DNA of 64,000 nucleotides from Seminavis robusta. Taxonomy: Eukaryota > Bacillariophyta > Bacillariophyceae > Naviculales > Naviculaceae. The stretch's first letter is position 1. Every line of letters starts with the position of its first letter. The notes beneath the pieces are model-generated. The model was given only the letters and a program-made list of their open reading frames with translations. It was not told where the DNA came from and made no database searches. Below, in pieces: positions 11,414 to 23,617 of the stretch. The stretch lies in NCBI GenBank assembly GCA_903772945.1, contig CAICTM010000005.1, positions 177,001 through 241,000 of the forward strand, given 5' to 3'. The translations under genes and the position numbers were made by a program.

Positions 11414-14400
11414 ATGTCTGGTACCAGCTCCACCCTCGAAGGGTCTGTATTGGACTACTACTTTTGCGCTATTCAGCGTGATGAAGATGACAAGTTCTCT
11501 TCTGACATAGACTCTCCGTTGTGTCCCATTGTCGGTAAGTACCGTACATGTACTGTAGTGATCGATGGATGGATGGAGTGCTCATGATGCCATGGTGCAA
11601 TGCATATCATTTCCACACTCAACTTCCTTCTCCATGTATTGGGCAAATACAGGCAAATGCGGCCATTCCTTTTGCAAAAAGAATTTAGAAGACTACTTTT
11701 CCAAAATCAAGCGAGGACGAACCAAGCGATTGCCGTGCATCTACCACTGCTCCCGAAAGCGCAAATCCAGAGAGTCTGGCGTACTGACGAGAGAAAAGAT
11801 TCCGGCGTTTACCCGCAACGAGTTCGCTCCCAATTATAGTCTCTGTCAGGCCATACGCGACATTACCACTCTTCAAACCAAACTGTTGCATGCTGGCCAT
11901 GACAGGCGGAAAAAAGTGTTGCGGGATGCTCCCAAGATGGCGACCTTTCACAAGTGCCCCAATTGCCAAACCGAGTTTACCACCGAAAGCAACAATCAAG
12001 ATGCAATGGCATCCCCTCACGCTCCGATTGTCGGTATTTGTGGACACACGTTCTGTCTCTCCTGTTTCTTTGATATGCATGCCGCAGCGTTGAGTCAGAC
12101 ACGTCAATTAAAGTACTTTCGCTGTCTGACATGCAAACGGGAGAAATCGTTTCATTCGGAATCCTACTGGGAAAACATTTCACTGAAGAGTGCCTTGCGG
12201 TATTGGCATGGGCTGAGGGAGGGTAAAGTGGATCTAAGAAACTTACAACAACAGAGTCATGACAGTGACAAGGAAGAAGCATCAGCAGCACGACACATTC
12301 CGGTCCGTCGCATCAAACGAGAAGAACCCTGTAGTGAATGGATGATTCAACAAAATCCTACACCAAACAACCACAACAAGCCACAGCAACAACAACAACC
12401 GCCATTGCAAATTATCAAAATCGAACCAGAGGATGATGATGAAGAGGTTACTTCTCCCAACAACAAGAACGGTCCCGCTAATGAAGCTGTGCCGCGATTT
12501 GACTCCAAAACGTATGAGGATAAAGCGCATGATGAAGAAGAGTTTGATTGGGATCCTCAAGAATGGGAGGACGACGACAATCCTACCAGTATTCGTCACA
12601 GCGTGTCCGTAAAACAGGAAGAACGCGAGGAATCCAATGACGACCAGTTACATTGCAATGGCGACAATGCCAATCTACCAGTCGCTGGTGGAAGCCATTC
12701 ATCGTCACGCAAACAACAACGCAAGAAGAATCCTCCACTCAACAACAATGAAACAAAGAAACGAAAGAAGAAAGAGAAGAGCTCATTGGGAAAGAAGAGA
12801 CGTCGTGAGGAAGAGCGTCTGGAAGAAAGAAACCATGAGGATAGACCAAGCATTACAAACACTAGAGCACGAACTGGCTCGCAACAATCCAAGTCTTTGG
12901 TTGTCGACAAGGACCGCAACCAAAAGTCAATACGAAACCATGGGGGAGAGTCACATGGTGATGCCAACGACAATCATCCGCGTGGGTTCAGCGGGAACGA
13001 TCAAGGGTCGGAACCTCACCAACATCCGGTTGCTCGTACTCAGGAGCCATCCTTCCATCACCACCAAGACGAGGGCGTCATTGACATTGATGACTCATCT
13101 GACGAACAAGAGGTCACTAGAGAGAGTCAACATATTTCCACTGATCACTACAATGATGTAATTGATGTTGGCGATGAGGAGGAAGATGCAGCGGTAGCTG
13201 TGGAAGAAGCAGCTATCAAAGCCGAGGATTCGGAGAGAGAAAATCAAGATGAAGCATCTGTCAATGCGGTGGCTGCACACCATGACGCAGCCAGCCTTCC
13301 TCAAGCAGCCGTCAAAACCGAGTATTCGGAGAGAGAAAATCAGGAGGAAGCTGCTGTCAAAGCGGAGGCTGTAAACCATGGTGCAACCCGCGCAGAAGAC
13401 CCTGCTGTGGCTGTAGAAGCACCTGTGGAGGTTGAAAGCAAGGTTGTTTCTGGCACGCCACGGTTTGTGTTTGATGAACACAATCCAAACGTAGAACTCA
13501 ATCTGCTAGTATATAATCTGCGAAAGGAAGGGAAACTCCAGTTTCTACTCTGGGATGAGTTAAATCCAGGTGGTTTGGATTGGCACGTCTACGACGATTC
13601 TCATAGTCTCTTATGCGTGGTGCCCGATAGACATGTGAAGAAGTTGATGGACGACGAGTATGCAGACATGATAACAAAGTCGAAATCCTCGAACTTTGAG
13701 GTGCTAAAATACGATCATGCCGAGAAGCAGTGGCTGGTAGAATCCATCAAGGAAGAAGAGAGAGTTGTGGAAGAAGCTTACGTCAAGACTACGTTTGTTA
13801 AAGAATTCATTGAGAGAGCAAAAGAAAGAAGCCCCGAATGGCTGCGTAAGTGGCCATCCTCCATTTTTTGCTGCTTGTCGACTCTGTCCGTGGCTCATCT
13901 TGTTGATCTTTCTGTTCTGTGACGCCAATATACAGCCATCAAGCCATGGTGCCGCACACTTCCACCAATCGACGCAGATCATGCTAGGGGAATTTCAGTT
14001 GGTGCGCTCCGATTCCCGTCCGTAGGAGGCAATGACTGGAAGCTTCTGTGTGGTTTTGCTTCAGCGGTGCATTCAATGGGGCTACAAACAGGAGCCGAAG
14101 AAATGTACAAAGCCATGAGAGCGGGTCCTAACGATGAGCACGAGCATCAGATAGAGCGGCTTGGAAACGCCGTTGAAGCATATCTCCCGGACTATCGTTT
14201 GTGGGAAAGTGAAAACGCTTTCTGCCAAAACTTTGACATGAGTGTTGAGATCCAGCGACATCACCCTCCAATGATTGTTCGCCCCAAGCTTGCAAAGCCT
14301 GCATGGACTTGCTTGCTTGTCATTTACAATGACTTGATCTTTGAACCAAATTCTGGCTGCATTCTCAAGGCGACTGTGGAGAACTTTGCTGCTTGCTGTG

Positions 14401-14852
14401 GCTGTCCGGGCATGTTCATAGGTATTGCAAGGTCCTGGTCGCTTGTCCCGAAATCAGAGGTCCCAGAGCCAACAATGAAGAAACAGGGAGGCCGGAATGG
14501 GGGATCAAAAGAGGAGAATCAATCCGGTGACAAGCGCACGCAGCCACGCCATGGAAATATGCGATCAGCCGATCAGGCGCCAGGCATCAAAGCTGAGGAT
14601 CGTCCGAGTGGCTCCTTCCAAAGCAACAGGGGTTTCAACGACCTAGAAGGACGTCACAGGGGTGGTGGTTTTAGAAACCAAAATGGACGAGGCAGGAACG
14701 ATGCAGATCACAGCCGCACTGGTTCTAACGAACCCAGTCATCGAGGGAATAGCCGGAATGGCTACGCTGGCAGGCCTCACATCAACCCTTCCGATCGAAG
14801 AGGTGCTTTCCATGACAGGGCATCAGATTATCGAAGACGAGGCAGGAGGTGA
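11414..14852 (+). CDS. Large RING-type zinc-finger protein with charged linker
   Basis: Three exons, 11414-11534, 11653-13845 and 13936-14852, give about 1,076 residues. The first intron cuts a zinc-finger motif that splicing rebuilds as CPIVGKCGHSFC (residues 38-49). A second, fuller RING-like module follows: CPNCQ, IVGICGHTFCLSCFF and FRCLTCKRE, about residues 140-210. The middle is highly charged, Gln/Asn-rich and repetitive, with two copies of a block containing YSERENQEE or DSERENQDE at about residues 540-610. After about residue 690 comes a conserved-looking globular segment (FLLWDELNPGGLDWHVY, PDRHVKKLMDDEYADM). The C-terminus is Gly/Arg/Asn-rich (RGG-like), suggesting RNA binding. A ubiquitin-ligase role is possible from the RINGs but not shown. 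The overall family was not recognised. Confidence 0.8.
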
Positions 14853-14912
14853 TGGGATAGCTCCTCCCCAGAAACATTACTAGTAATGCAATCAGACTTT
14901 CTTTGGTGGACC

Positions 14913-15040
14913 GGAACACTGATGATACAGAAGAGTGGGAGAGCAATGCCTTTGCTACAGGAGAGAGTTAGGTGTGTTGTTCAATAATTTTCCTCAGGTG
15001 TAGTCAAGACTCTATCTTCTGGTTGCTTGGCATTGCGAAA
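14913..15040 (+). repeat. Dispersed 3'-flank repeat, copy 2
   Basis: Matches 9650-9775 in order and orientation: GATGATACAGAAGAGTGGGAGAG through GTGTTGTTCAATAATTTT to GTGTAGTCAAGACTCTATC. A short related piece (AGTGTCAAGACTCTTTGC) also occurs near 22108-22125. Confidence 0.75.
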
Positions 15041-15148
15041 TAATTGACAGAATAGCTTTGTGTCGGCTTGGGCCAGTCAACAGTATGCATGCTGGCTTTC
15101 ATGTACAGGTTGCTGCGAATCGGTAGCTGGTAGCGAAAAGCTGCCTTA

Positions 15149-17789
15149 TCATTCCTCGAAGATTGGCAATTGCTCGACATTGCCAGTTTGGTGCTTGATG
15201 GTAAGCTCTCCAGGCGTCACGTCAATCGAAACAGCAATATGTCGAGTCCATAGAGTAACCTCGGGCTGCTCCACTCCCTCATGGTCATCAAAAAGTTTGT
15301 TCATTTGCAACATTCCTCGACCCTTGGCAGGATGTGGTTGCCACACGAGTTTCAGTCTTTCCCGCTGCCCCCCGCAAAGAGCTGAGAACGCGTTCACCTT
15401 GGAAGACGAATAGGAAGGGACCCACCAAGGAGCCTCAAACGTACCCTCGTCACCATAGTTGGTGTCAAGTTGAGTTCCCGGTCGAACAGGGGCACAAAGC
15501 ATGTCCAGGCTGACTTGAACGGTCATAAGCTTTTGATAAACTAAGAATACTGCAGCCTGTGATTACGGCAAGAGAGACGACGAAAGGTGAGGAGGACACG
15601 TGGAGAGCCAATAAGGCATAGCTACAAGAGCAACTACTTACAAGAACGACGCAGCCAATCACGGTGTGTCGAATAAACACAGCTGTCGTGGGCCCGCTAT
15701 TCCTTTTGGTTGTTTTTCGTTGCGATTGACCCTGCCGTTTTGTCTCTTTGTTTTCCTTTAGAACTTGTGCATAGGCGTCCGCTATTCTCTGAATGTCCTT
15801 TTGCACAGCATCCATGTTGCGTCCCATCTCTTCGGCATTAGCGGCCCTGGCCTGTTCTTCTCGTTGGAGTTGGGCCTGCTGGAGCTGTGCTTTCAGTTTT
15901 GATGTTTCCAATTCATGTGACATCCGGAGCCTCTCCACAAAGGCGTCCTTATCCTGGCACAACTTTCGATATTGCCCGTGCACTTCGGTCATTTCGCGAA
16001 TGTGATCCGACATCATCTTCTCACTCAGTTCTCTGCGTTTCACAAGCTCCCGACGGAACAAATCGAGTTTTGCCTCCAAGACGGATACTGTGTTTGCCAA
16101 CTGTGGATGGTCGGTTGCAAAGCGCAGATTGATTCAAAAGTGAGTGGGTGCAAAAGTTTTCGGCCGGGTGAGTGAGTTGTCATCAAACAAAAGCGACGCA
16201 AAAACCTGTAGCAAATGGGATGGGTACAAGGGCCTGCAAACAAACAAACAAACAAACAAACAAACAAAACGTACCAACGTCAGTTGCTGCTTTTTGAGTT
16301 CGGCTTCCAGGTCTCGTTGCTTCCATTCACTGGTCGTCACAACGACACAGCTGTTGTTCCCGTCCGCTCGCAACTTCTCCTCTATCATTCGTTTGGAATC
16401 AGAATCGGCTCGACTACTAGCCGCGCTTTGGCTCATGGTGGCCTTCATGAAGCTTTCGTATTTTTGCACCGTTGTGCGCTCACGAACTACCCCGGCAAGT
16501 TCCATGACGGGCAGCTCGGTGGCCACCGTGACGGTGGGTGCTGCCGCCTCTGGAGAAGTCTGTTGTTGCGGTTGTCGTTTGGAGGCGATTCTGGTTGGAC
16601 TCCCCGTCAAGTCCGAAAGCGAGTCGGACCGAGCCATCTCCCCGTACGCCCAATCGTCATCGTCGAGTTTCTTTTCTTCCAGTGATTCACACGCTGGAAT
16701 ATTACTATGATAGTAGTAATGATCGTGTTCTGCAGATTGGGTTACTTGATTGTAGATCTCTGACAGTGTGTCTTCATCTTGCGGGGCTAAGTTCGCAGTG
16801 ATTGTCTGCTCAGGAGTCTGATTTGCCACGAGTCTTTCAGGAGGTGAACCCAGAGTGTCCTCCTGAGGTTGTGGATGCCAGGGCAGAACATTCTTCTTGG
16901 TCGTAATTCGTTCGAGTGGGGGAGGTGCGGGAGGCTGAGGCTCTTGAGGAGGTTTCACTGGTTTTCTCACATATTTGGGTGGTGGAAAAGATTCCTTTTT
17001 CTCGAGTGAGGAACGTGGAGGAGCACCGGTCGGAGGCGACGCATTGGTGTTGTCGCAAGGCTTGACGTTGTCTTTTGGAGGAGGCTTACTACTACTGATC
17101 ACATCTTTTCCGCTGGGCGGAGCTGCTGGCTGTGGTGATATCGGAGGTTGTTCTTCCTGGGCCCGACAGCAGCCAGATTCGTCCACGGATGTCACGCACT
17201 GGGATGCCTCCTCAATATCATTGGCTAGGATATCCAGAATGGAAAAGGCCACATCCATGGTTTCCTCGGGAGAACCATTTTCACCCTCTAGGCTACTAAT
17301 GTCTGATGATTGTTGTCGCAAAGTCTGTGGTGGTCTGTCGCCGCCACTGGAGGAAAGAGTGGTGGCGTCATCTGCCAAGGGGGATTGGATTGGCTTTGTT
17401 GCTACTAATATGAGTTTCTGGGGATCGGGTAACACATCATCTTCCGTGTCAGATACCCACCCATCTACCGGTAGATGATGGCGAGGAGCAGGAAGATTTA
17501 TCTGGGGGTTTGGACTGGCTTCGGTTGCACTGGCTGTGGTAGTATCTTTTGCCTTGGTTATGATTTCCTTTCTGGTGGGAGAAAGACTGGCTTCAATGGC
17601 TTGATGATCATCTTCCACGGTAGCAATCACAATATCGTTTGTAGTACCATTATTGTTGTTCTCATGACAGCTGTCCGTGGAATCACCCGTAGTGGAACAG
17701 CTCTCGGATATACTGGAAGAGCTACTGGAAGAAATGTAGCCGCTGCCATCGCGACCACCTCGGGTCTTGCGGTGGCGAGGTCTCGCCAT
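15149..17789 (-). CDS. Coiled-coil protein with a C-terminal transmembrane segment
   Basis: Three exons, 17789-16275, 16100-15642 and 15556-15149, all joined in phase 0, give about 793 residues. The first 450 residues are low complexity (Ser, Pro, Gln, acidic) and probably disordered. From about residue 460 a long Glu/Lys/Gln-rich coiled coil runs to about 640, followed by a basic patch and a hydrophobic segment rebuilt across the last splice (TVIGCVVLAAVFLVYQ). This reads as a single membrane anchor, leaving about 120 residues on the far side. That end contains PWWVPSYSSSKVNAFSALCG and a beta-rich tail. The layout recalls tail-anchored tethers or golgin-like proteins, but no family was recognised. 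The first intron contains a (CAAA)n microsatellite. It is divergent from the first PPC-repeat gene. Confidence 0.75.
16236..16268. repeat. (CAAA)n microsatellite in an intron
   Basis: Seven or so perfect CAAA units inside the first intron of the minus-strand coiled-coil gene, close to its donor site. Confidence 0.9.
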
Positions 17790-18620
17790 GTCCTCGGCTC
17801 GGCTCTGCTCGGCTGCAAAAAAATGAATTAGTTTGAGTCAGATCCCAATGGAACGAGAAGCATGCACTTTTTGTCAAGGATCAGTTGACGTGGGTATCTT
17901 TGCTCTGACTTGTTGTCGTCAGCTCGAATCCTTGCCTTTTTCTGAGATCTATTAGTATCGAACAGATCGATCACTTGGAGGCAATTAATGGAACGGGCCA
18001 AAATTGGTGGGAAGCGGCCGATTTTGTGGAGCCATCTCGCGCATGCATGAGGAAACTTACTTAGATGGGGGTAGAGTGGAGTGGGGTGGCTTTCCACGGA
18101 GCTGGATCGGGACTTCTAATAGTGAAGGATGTGACGCAAGCCAAAATAGAAGCTATTGGAATTCTCCTATTCCCTTCAAACCGTTGCTTCCTTTCCACAT
18201 ACCGTTGCATCAAATGGGCCAGTTATGCCGAAACCATGCTACTGGCATGCCAAAACCATCCGGCATGCCGAAACCATGAGCTGTGGTAGCACTTACCTCT
18301 TCCGTATCGAATAGCGGTTGGAACTGGCTGGCTGATGGTATCTTTGGGCAGAGGGGTATCCGATGGCGAGGGGCGAACTGGCAACGCATCAAAAGGTATC
18401 AACAGGCAGCCGTATCAACCCATGCAAATCGTTAGGGAGGGAATATGGATGACTGACTGTCATCACAATCTTTCTCGAAAAAGGTAATATCACGCCGAAA
18501 CTCTTCTTTGCCTGCCTGTGCCGTCGTCATGTGCTACTCGTTGTGTCTAACCAACGCCTCTCCTTTGTTACTTATTAGATTCTTTTTAATTGTTAAAGAA
18601 GAATAGAAGCAACAGCGACC
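17790..18620. promoter_or_regulatory. Divergent intergenic region; right part belongs to duplication unit 1
   Basis: From about 18170 onward this matches the region upstream of the second PPC gene (about 23265-23617): shared pieces include AAATGGGCCAGTTATGCC and GGTTGGAACTGGCTGGCTGA, and TTTTTAATTGTTAAAGAAGA just before the ATG. It is probably the promoter duplicated with the gene. A direct repeat of GGCATGCC-type words with AAACCAT is seen at 18227-18282. Confidence 0.5.
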
Positions 18621-21600
18621 ATGAAGCTTCCCGCCTTTCTCTTGTTGGTGGTGGCACAGCTCATTTGGACAGCGTCCTCGTCGCCGGACAGTTTGCTCGG
18701 CAAGAAAAGTAGTGGTGGTGGAAACAAAAAGGCGAAGGAGGCTAAAAAAGCACCCCAAGGGCTCCACAAAAAGGTAGTGCCCCCTGGAAAAACCGTCAAG
18801 CAGGTTACCGCTTCAAGCGAACTCAAGGTTGTTGGTGATCTTACCTTCGGAGAACCCATAGTGTTTCCTTCTCCCATGTTTGAGGGTGAAGAAATCACCT
18901 ACAGGATCCCTGCAGCCGAAGAAGACATGGCTCTCACCTGTATTCTCTCTGGCCCCGAAGGTGGGTGAGATTGACCTCGACATGGCTGAGAGGTTACAAA
19001 AGAAGTTACTCAAGCCCTCTGGCTGTGGCACAGTATTGTCTTGATCCATTGCCCCGATAGCCATTTTCTAATTCTTCCTTTCTCCAATTCTTCTCCTTTC
19101 TTCTCCCTGTTTTCTTCCAGATTCCGGCGATGCCGACCTTGCGACCCGCTATGAAGACGAGACCGAAGAAGACTGTTCTTCAGTCGGTGTTGATTCGAAT
19201 GAAGAGTGCTTTTCACTCATCCCACAAGGACAAGCTATTTTGGTGACTGTTAATGCGTTTCTCGAAAGCTCTGATGTGGTGCTTTTGTGCACTGCACGCC
19301 CTATAGAAGAGCTGACATTTGGAGAGGATACCACCCTCACCTTTGACACGAGAGAGCTCATTGGATTTTCCTATGCACCTCAAGGTCTTGAGAACGTACA
19401 ATGCACAACTACTGTTCCAGGTACTGGTGGTGTCGAAGGTGACCTTGACTTGACCATGTTCAACCTAGAAGACCTTCGTAGTGGTGAAGTCCTTGGCCGG
19501 TGTCAATCATCCACATCAGGCACAGATGGATCCGATGAATCATGCAAGTTCGTTACTTTCCCCCCAGCCACTCTTCACATTGCGATTGTTCCCTACTCTG
19601 ATGAAAATAAGACGGCAATAGAAGGGGATCTCATACTGCGATGTGATTCGAGTCCTGTTGAAGACGTGGTTTTGGGGGTTCGTGCGCCCAACATGACACT
19701 TGCAGAGGGAGAGACTGCTTCCTTCAAAATTGAAGTGGAAGGACCCTCAAGGGCCTACTGTGTTGTAAGCGCCGCAGTGGACACTGAGGACAAAGACCTT
19801 GATCTTCGAATGTACAGCCTATCGGACCTAGACAATGTCTGCTCTTCAGCCGGTCTAGACTCTCTTGAAGAGTGCTACGTGATTGTCAATGAAACCTCAA
19901 CCATTATTATTGAGGCCTTTAATTTTCTTGGTAGTGCTCTTGATGATTTCCGCCTAAGGTGCTGGGCTGGTCCTGTTGTGGAGCTCGAGCTCGGCGAACC
20001 CGTACCATTGGTGATGGATGTAGGCGACATGTACACATTCTACTTATCAAGTTTTGAGACACCAGCGGCAGTTGTCTGTGAGGTCACAAAACCAGAGGCA
20101 TTTGAAAATGACGACTCTCTGGTCATTGGGTTTGTGTTTGATGAACTGATGGACCAAAGGGGAACTCAAGCTCTTGCAACTGGACCCTTTCCTATTGGCA
20201 TGTTCTATAACGACTCTTTCTTCTTTGAGGTCTTTGCAGTAAGCGATCCACCCCAGGATGATGTTTCTTTTACATGCACAGCTACAACAGTGGCTACAAC
20301 ACCCCTGACGCTGGGCATCCCTACACCCTTGGCAGTTGAAGACGGTGATGTCTTCTTCTTTGAGTTTGAAGTACCTGACGGACCCAGTGATGTTTTCTGT
20401 GAGACGGTTGTGATTGAGGGGAATGAGACTGATGTTGACCTGGCCATGACTCCAATTGTGCTAAACTACACCAAAGTCCTCAGTCAGGCAGATATCTTCT
20501 CAAACAACACCCTCATCTGGCCATGGGCATATGCAGGCACAACATTCCAAGTGGCCCTGCAGGAATGGGACAGCTCCAAAGATATCGACCTGCTGTGTGA
20601 CACAGTTCCTTTGGATCAACTGGAGCTTGATGTTCCTGTTACACTTTCTTCTGAAGACTTGACTGGACCCAGGATGCCATTCTTTCTTCTTGATGCATCC
20701 TTTGAAGCTGATTTTGTGGGCGAAGGCAAGGTGTTCTATTTGACGGATGTGGCTGGCATGGACTTGAACTGTTCCCTAGAGGCTGCTAGTAATGTGGAAT
20801 TGGATTTGGTGGTTTCTGAAGTTGCTGCCGATGGAAGTCGCTCTATAAGCTGTGGATCCAGCTCTCTTTACAATGTTGGTTGCCTTGCATTTCTCAGCAA
20901 TACAACCGAGTATGTTTTTGCTGAGATTATTGCCAGAAACATCACTGGCCCTGATAACGAAATGACGCTGAGCTGCTCTGAGGCTGTCTTTTTTGATTTT
21001 GAGTTTGGCACTGATGCACCAGTCGACGCTGATGCACCTGTTAGCTTTGATGAAAGTATGTTGCCAGGTGAAGATAGCGAAGATGGGTCAGCTGTCGATG
21101 TGGAACGTACTGGAGCCTCTCCACCTGGAAGGAGATTGGGCCAAAGCTTCTCCCTGGATGACTTCCACAAAGAAGGCTATTAGAAGGTGGAGATGAAGTT
21201 GCGCTATGTATCTGGCACTGATACCAGCCATGTCTTTGAGTGATTGCTTGGATGGCCGATACTGGTTAAGTGTGTGCTTTGTTGTGGCCTTTGAATAAAA
21301 TGTGTTGATGTTATTTTAAAATGCTTTAAATCTTGAGATCCGCTACAGTACTGGTAGCTCAAAAGTTAGACCGATGAATAGAGTGATGGTTTGCATGAAA
21401 TTTAATGTCCTTTTTACTGGTAGTCTGGCTTCTACGCAACGGCTGCCTTGCTTGTATTCTCCTGGCAGGCAGCCATCGCAACCGCCACCAGAGTCGAATC
21501 CCAGAAACAAAGGCTTGCCAATAAACCGGTGCTGGTCCCTAGCTAGCTAGATAGCTGCTACCACAGTTGCGGTTAGAGGAGCACCATGTTTCGAATTGAC

Positions 21601-21650
21601 ACTGCTGGCTGTGGCAACACATTTAGTGCAGGTCAGTTGTGGACGATGGT
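18170..21650 (+). repeat. Segmental tandem duplication, unit 1
   Basis: Upstream flank, the PPC-repeat gene and downstream flank all recur in the same order at about 23265-26670. Downstream landmarks shared by both are GAAGTTGCGCTATG or its near match just after the stop, and GGCTTGCCAATAA...GTGCTGGTCCCTAGCTAG before the right end. About 1.6 kb of unshared sequence lies between the units. Confidence 0.85.
18621..21183 (+). CDS. Secreted protein with tandem PPC-like beta repeats, copy A
   Basis: Exons 18621-18960 and 19121-21183 give about 800 residues. A clear signal peptide (MKLPAFLLLVVAQLIWTASS) is followed by a Lys-rich stretch with several KxxK spacings (residues 28-60). The rest is about six repeats of roughly 110-120 residues. 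Each opens like LELGEPVPLVMDVGDMYTF, passes a CVV/CEV strand and a D-x-D-L-x-x-x-x-Y/F strand, and closes with a DDFRLRC-type strand. This resembles bacterial pre-peptidase C-terminal (PPC) beta-sandwich domains. Paired Cys recur in every repeat and N-glycosylation sequons are frequent. The C-terminus has PPGRRLG, an RxL-like site. It is probably extracellular, in the cell wall or frustule matrix; the function is unknown. Its 3' half is nearly identical to copy B. Confidence 0.85.
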
Positions 21651-23617
21651 GTGGCGAGACTAGACTAGCGGGGTGGGACGAAATTTGTTCATTTTCGGCC
21701 AGCTCTGCAGGGTTCCAGCGAAAGAGTTGCCGCCACAAGAGAGTGCGCGGCATTCCACTCACGGCTCGACTTTGTTTTATCGTTTTGTCAGTCAGTTTCT
21801 CCGTCATTACCAACACCCAACCAAGCGCACACACAAAGTATGGAACCATGATGTACAGTGGAAGCTTTCTTGTTGCTATCTTTGTCTCTTTTCTGGGGTT
21901 CAGTCAGCTCAACTGCCAGGGCGTTAGATGTGGTTTGCGTGGCGGGCTAACTAAGTGATGGATGACTTTTTTGCATTGCCAGAGGTACGGCATTGAAACA
22001 ATGTGTGTGTAGAAAGATGCCGCCATCACAAACGCACCTATTGAATTCATTTGTTCGCTCGTTTTTGCTCTGCTGTTACTGGTGGGAACGCTTGTGGATA
22101 ACAGTAGTGTCAAGACTCTTTGCAACCCACAAGTGCTAAGTGCATTCTTTGTATTGCTTGGTCGATATCCTACCCTGTTACACTTCACCATTTAATATCT
22201 TGATCCCTCCGAGTACCGATTCCGAGTTGTATTCCAGAGGATATTACATGACGGACAATGCTTTGCTCCTGGAGACTGCCAGAGCTGCTGGTTGCTCCTC
22301 GACAGCGTTTGCAACTTCAAGTGATTGGCATTGTGGAAGAAAGTGAAGAAACTACTGATGGCTTGACCATGCAGGAACACGATGAACCCAACAGAAGTGT
22401 CAGTGATTATGGATGTGGATCTCGGCTGCAGTGGTTTTTGCTTTCCAAGTCGAGGATTGCTACTGTCAGTCCCACAATGGGGGGATACCGTCGTCGACAC
22501 AGCTGTTGATATCGCCGCTTATACGATGATTGATACGGTACAATGGCTCAAACAGCCTGAGCGATTGGATTTCGACAATCTACAATATGACAAAGGATTG
22601 CATGTTGTCTTTTCCGTGGACGTTGGCTACGCTACTATTATTTGATTATGGAAGATCAGGTACAGAGCTTGGAGAAGCAGCTCTTACTTGGATATGCAAA
22701 CACATGCACATACACACACACGGACAATCATCATGCTTTTCCATTTCAAGTACCAATAGCTGTCAGGTCCTGGCTACGTACCGGTACCGTACCGGTATAA
22801 CAGAACAAACCAACCCCCAGATTCCACCCTGATGCATACATCTTGGAGTATAAGCACATTGTTAGTATCGATTCTCAATTATCTACTACGTGTAGTTTAT
22901 TTGTACTTCTGGCTGGCTGGCTGGATAGATGTGCGGCCAACAAGGAACCCATGCATGGTCACAAAGCCACTATTTAATTTATAAAAAGAATGCAAAATAT
23001 AAATTACAACCTACATGTACAAAAAGCATGCGGTAGGCACAGGCAACTTTATTCCAAGTTGACCCTCTTTGATTGGTTGGCAAGGGTCTGGATCATTACA
23101 GCTTTTGCATTGCCATTGGTACAGTAGTGTCGCTGACAGCAGAAGCATCTACAAACCAGACTCGACGTCTCTTTTGGTTTGATGGCTGTCCTGTGTTTGG
23201 GAACTGGACGACGCCGTGGAGGGCACCGTGGAGACTGAAACCGCAGCGTGGGAAGAAATTGCGATCATTCCCATGAAACCGTTGCTTTCTTCCGTTGCAT
23301 AAAATGGGCCAGTTATGCCCAAATCATCATGCCGTGGTAGTCACTCCCTTGGTATCAAATAGTGGTTGGAACTGGCTGGCTGATGGTATCTTTGGCAGAG
23401 GGTACCACCGGCAACCGAAAAGGATTTGACCCAAGCAATTGCTTCTAAAGGGAGGGAGTATGGATTATGGATGAGCGACTGCCACCACAAACGTTGAAGC
23501 TCTTCTTGGCCTGGCTTTGTCGTCGTCTTGGGCTACTGTATTCGTTGTGTCTAACCAGATCCTCTCCATTGCTACAGATTAGATTCTTTTTAATTGTTAA
23601 AGAAGAATAGAACAACC
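21184..23617. other. Spacer between the duplicated genes
   Basis: Contains the 3' flank of unit 1, then about 1.6 kb of unshared sequence (about 21650-23265), then the 5' flank of unit 2. Frames such as 22382-22645 + show no domain. A TACCGGTACCGTACCGGTA cluster lies at 22780-22799. The piece at 23200-23260 has its own match near 27210-27285. Confidence 0.5.
23200..23262 (+). repeat. Dispersed repeat, copy 1 (GACGCCGTGGAGGGCACCGTGG)
   Basis: Shares AACTGGACGACGCCGTGGAG, CGTGGAGACTGA and CGTGGGAAGAAATT with 27210-27285, apart from small indels and substitutions. It sits just left of duplication unit 2. Confidence 0.75.

Noticed and set aside
22382-22645. 87-residue plus-strand frame
   Set aside because: Some strand-like segments but no ATG context, domain or duplicate in the neighbouring unit; not supported.
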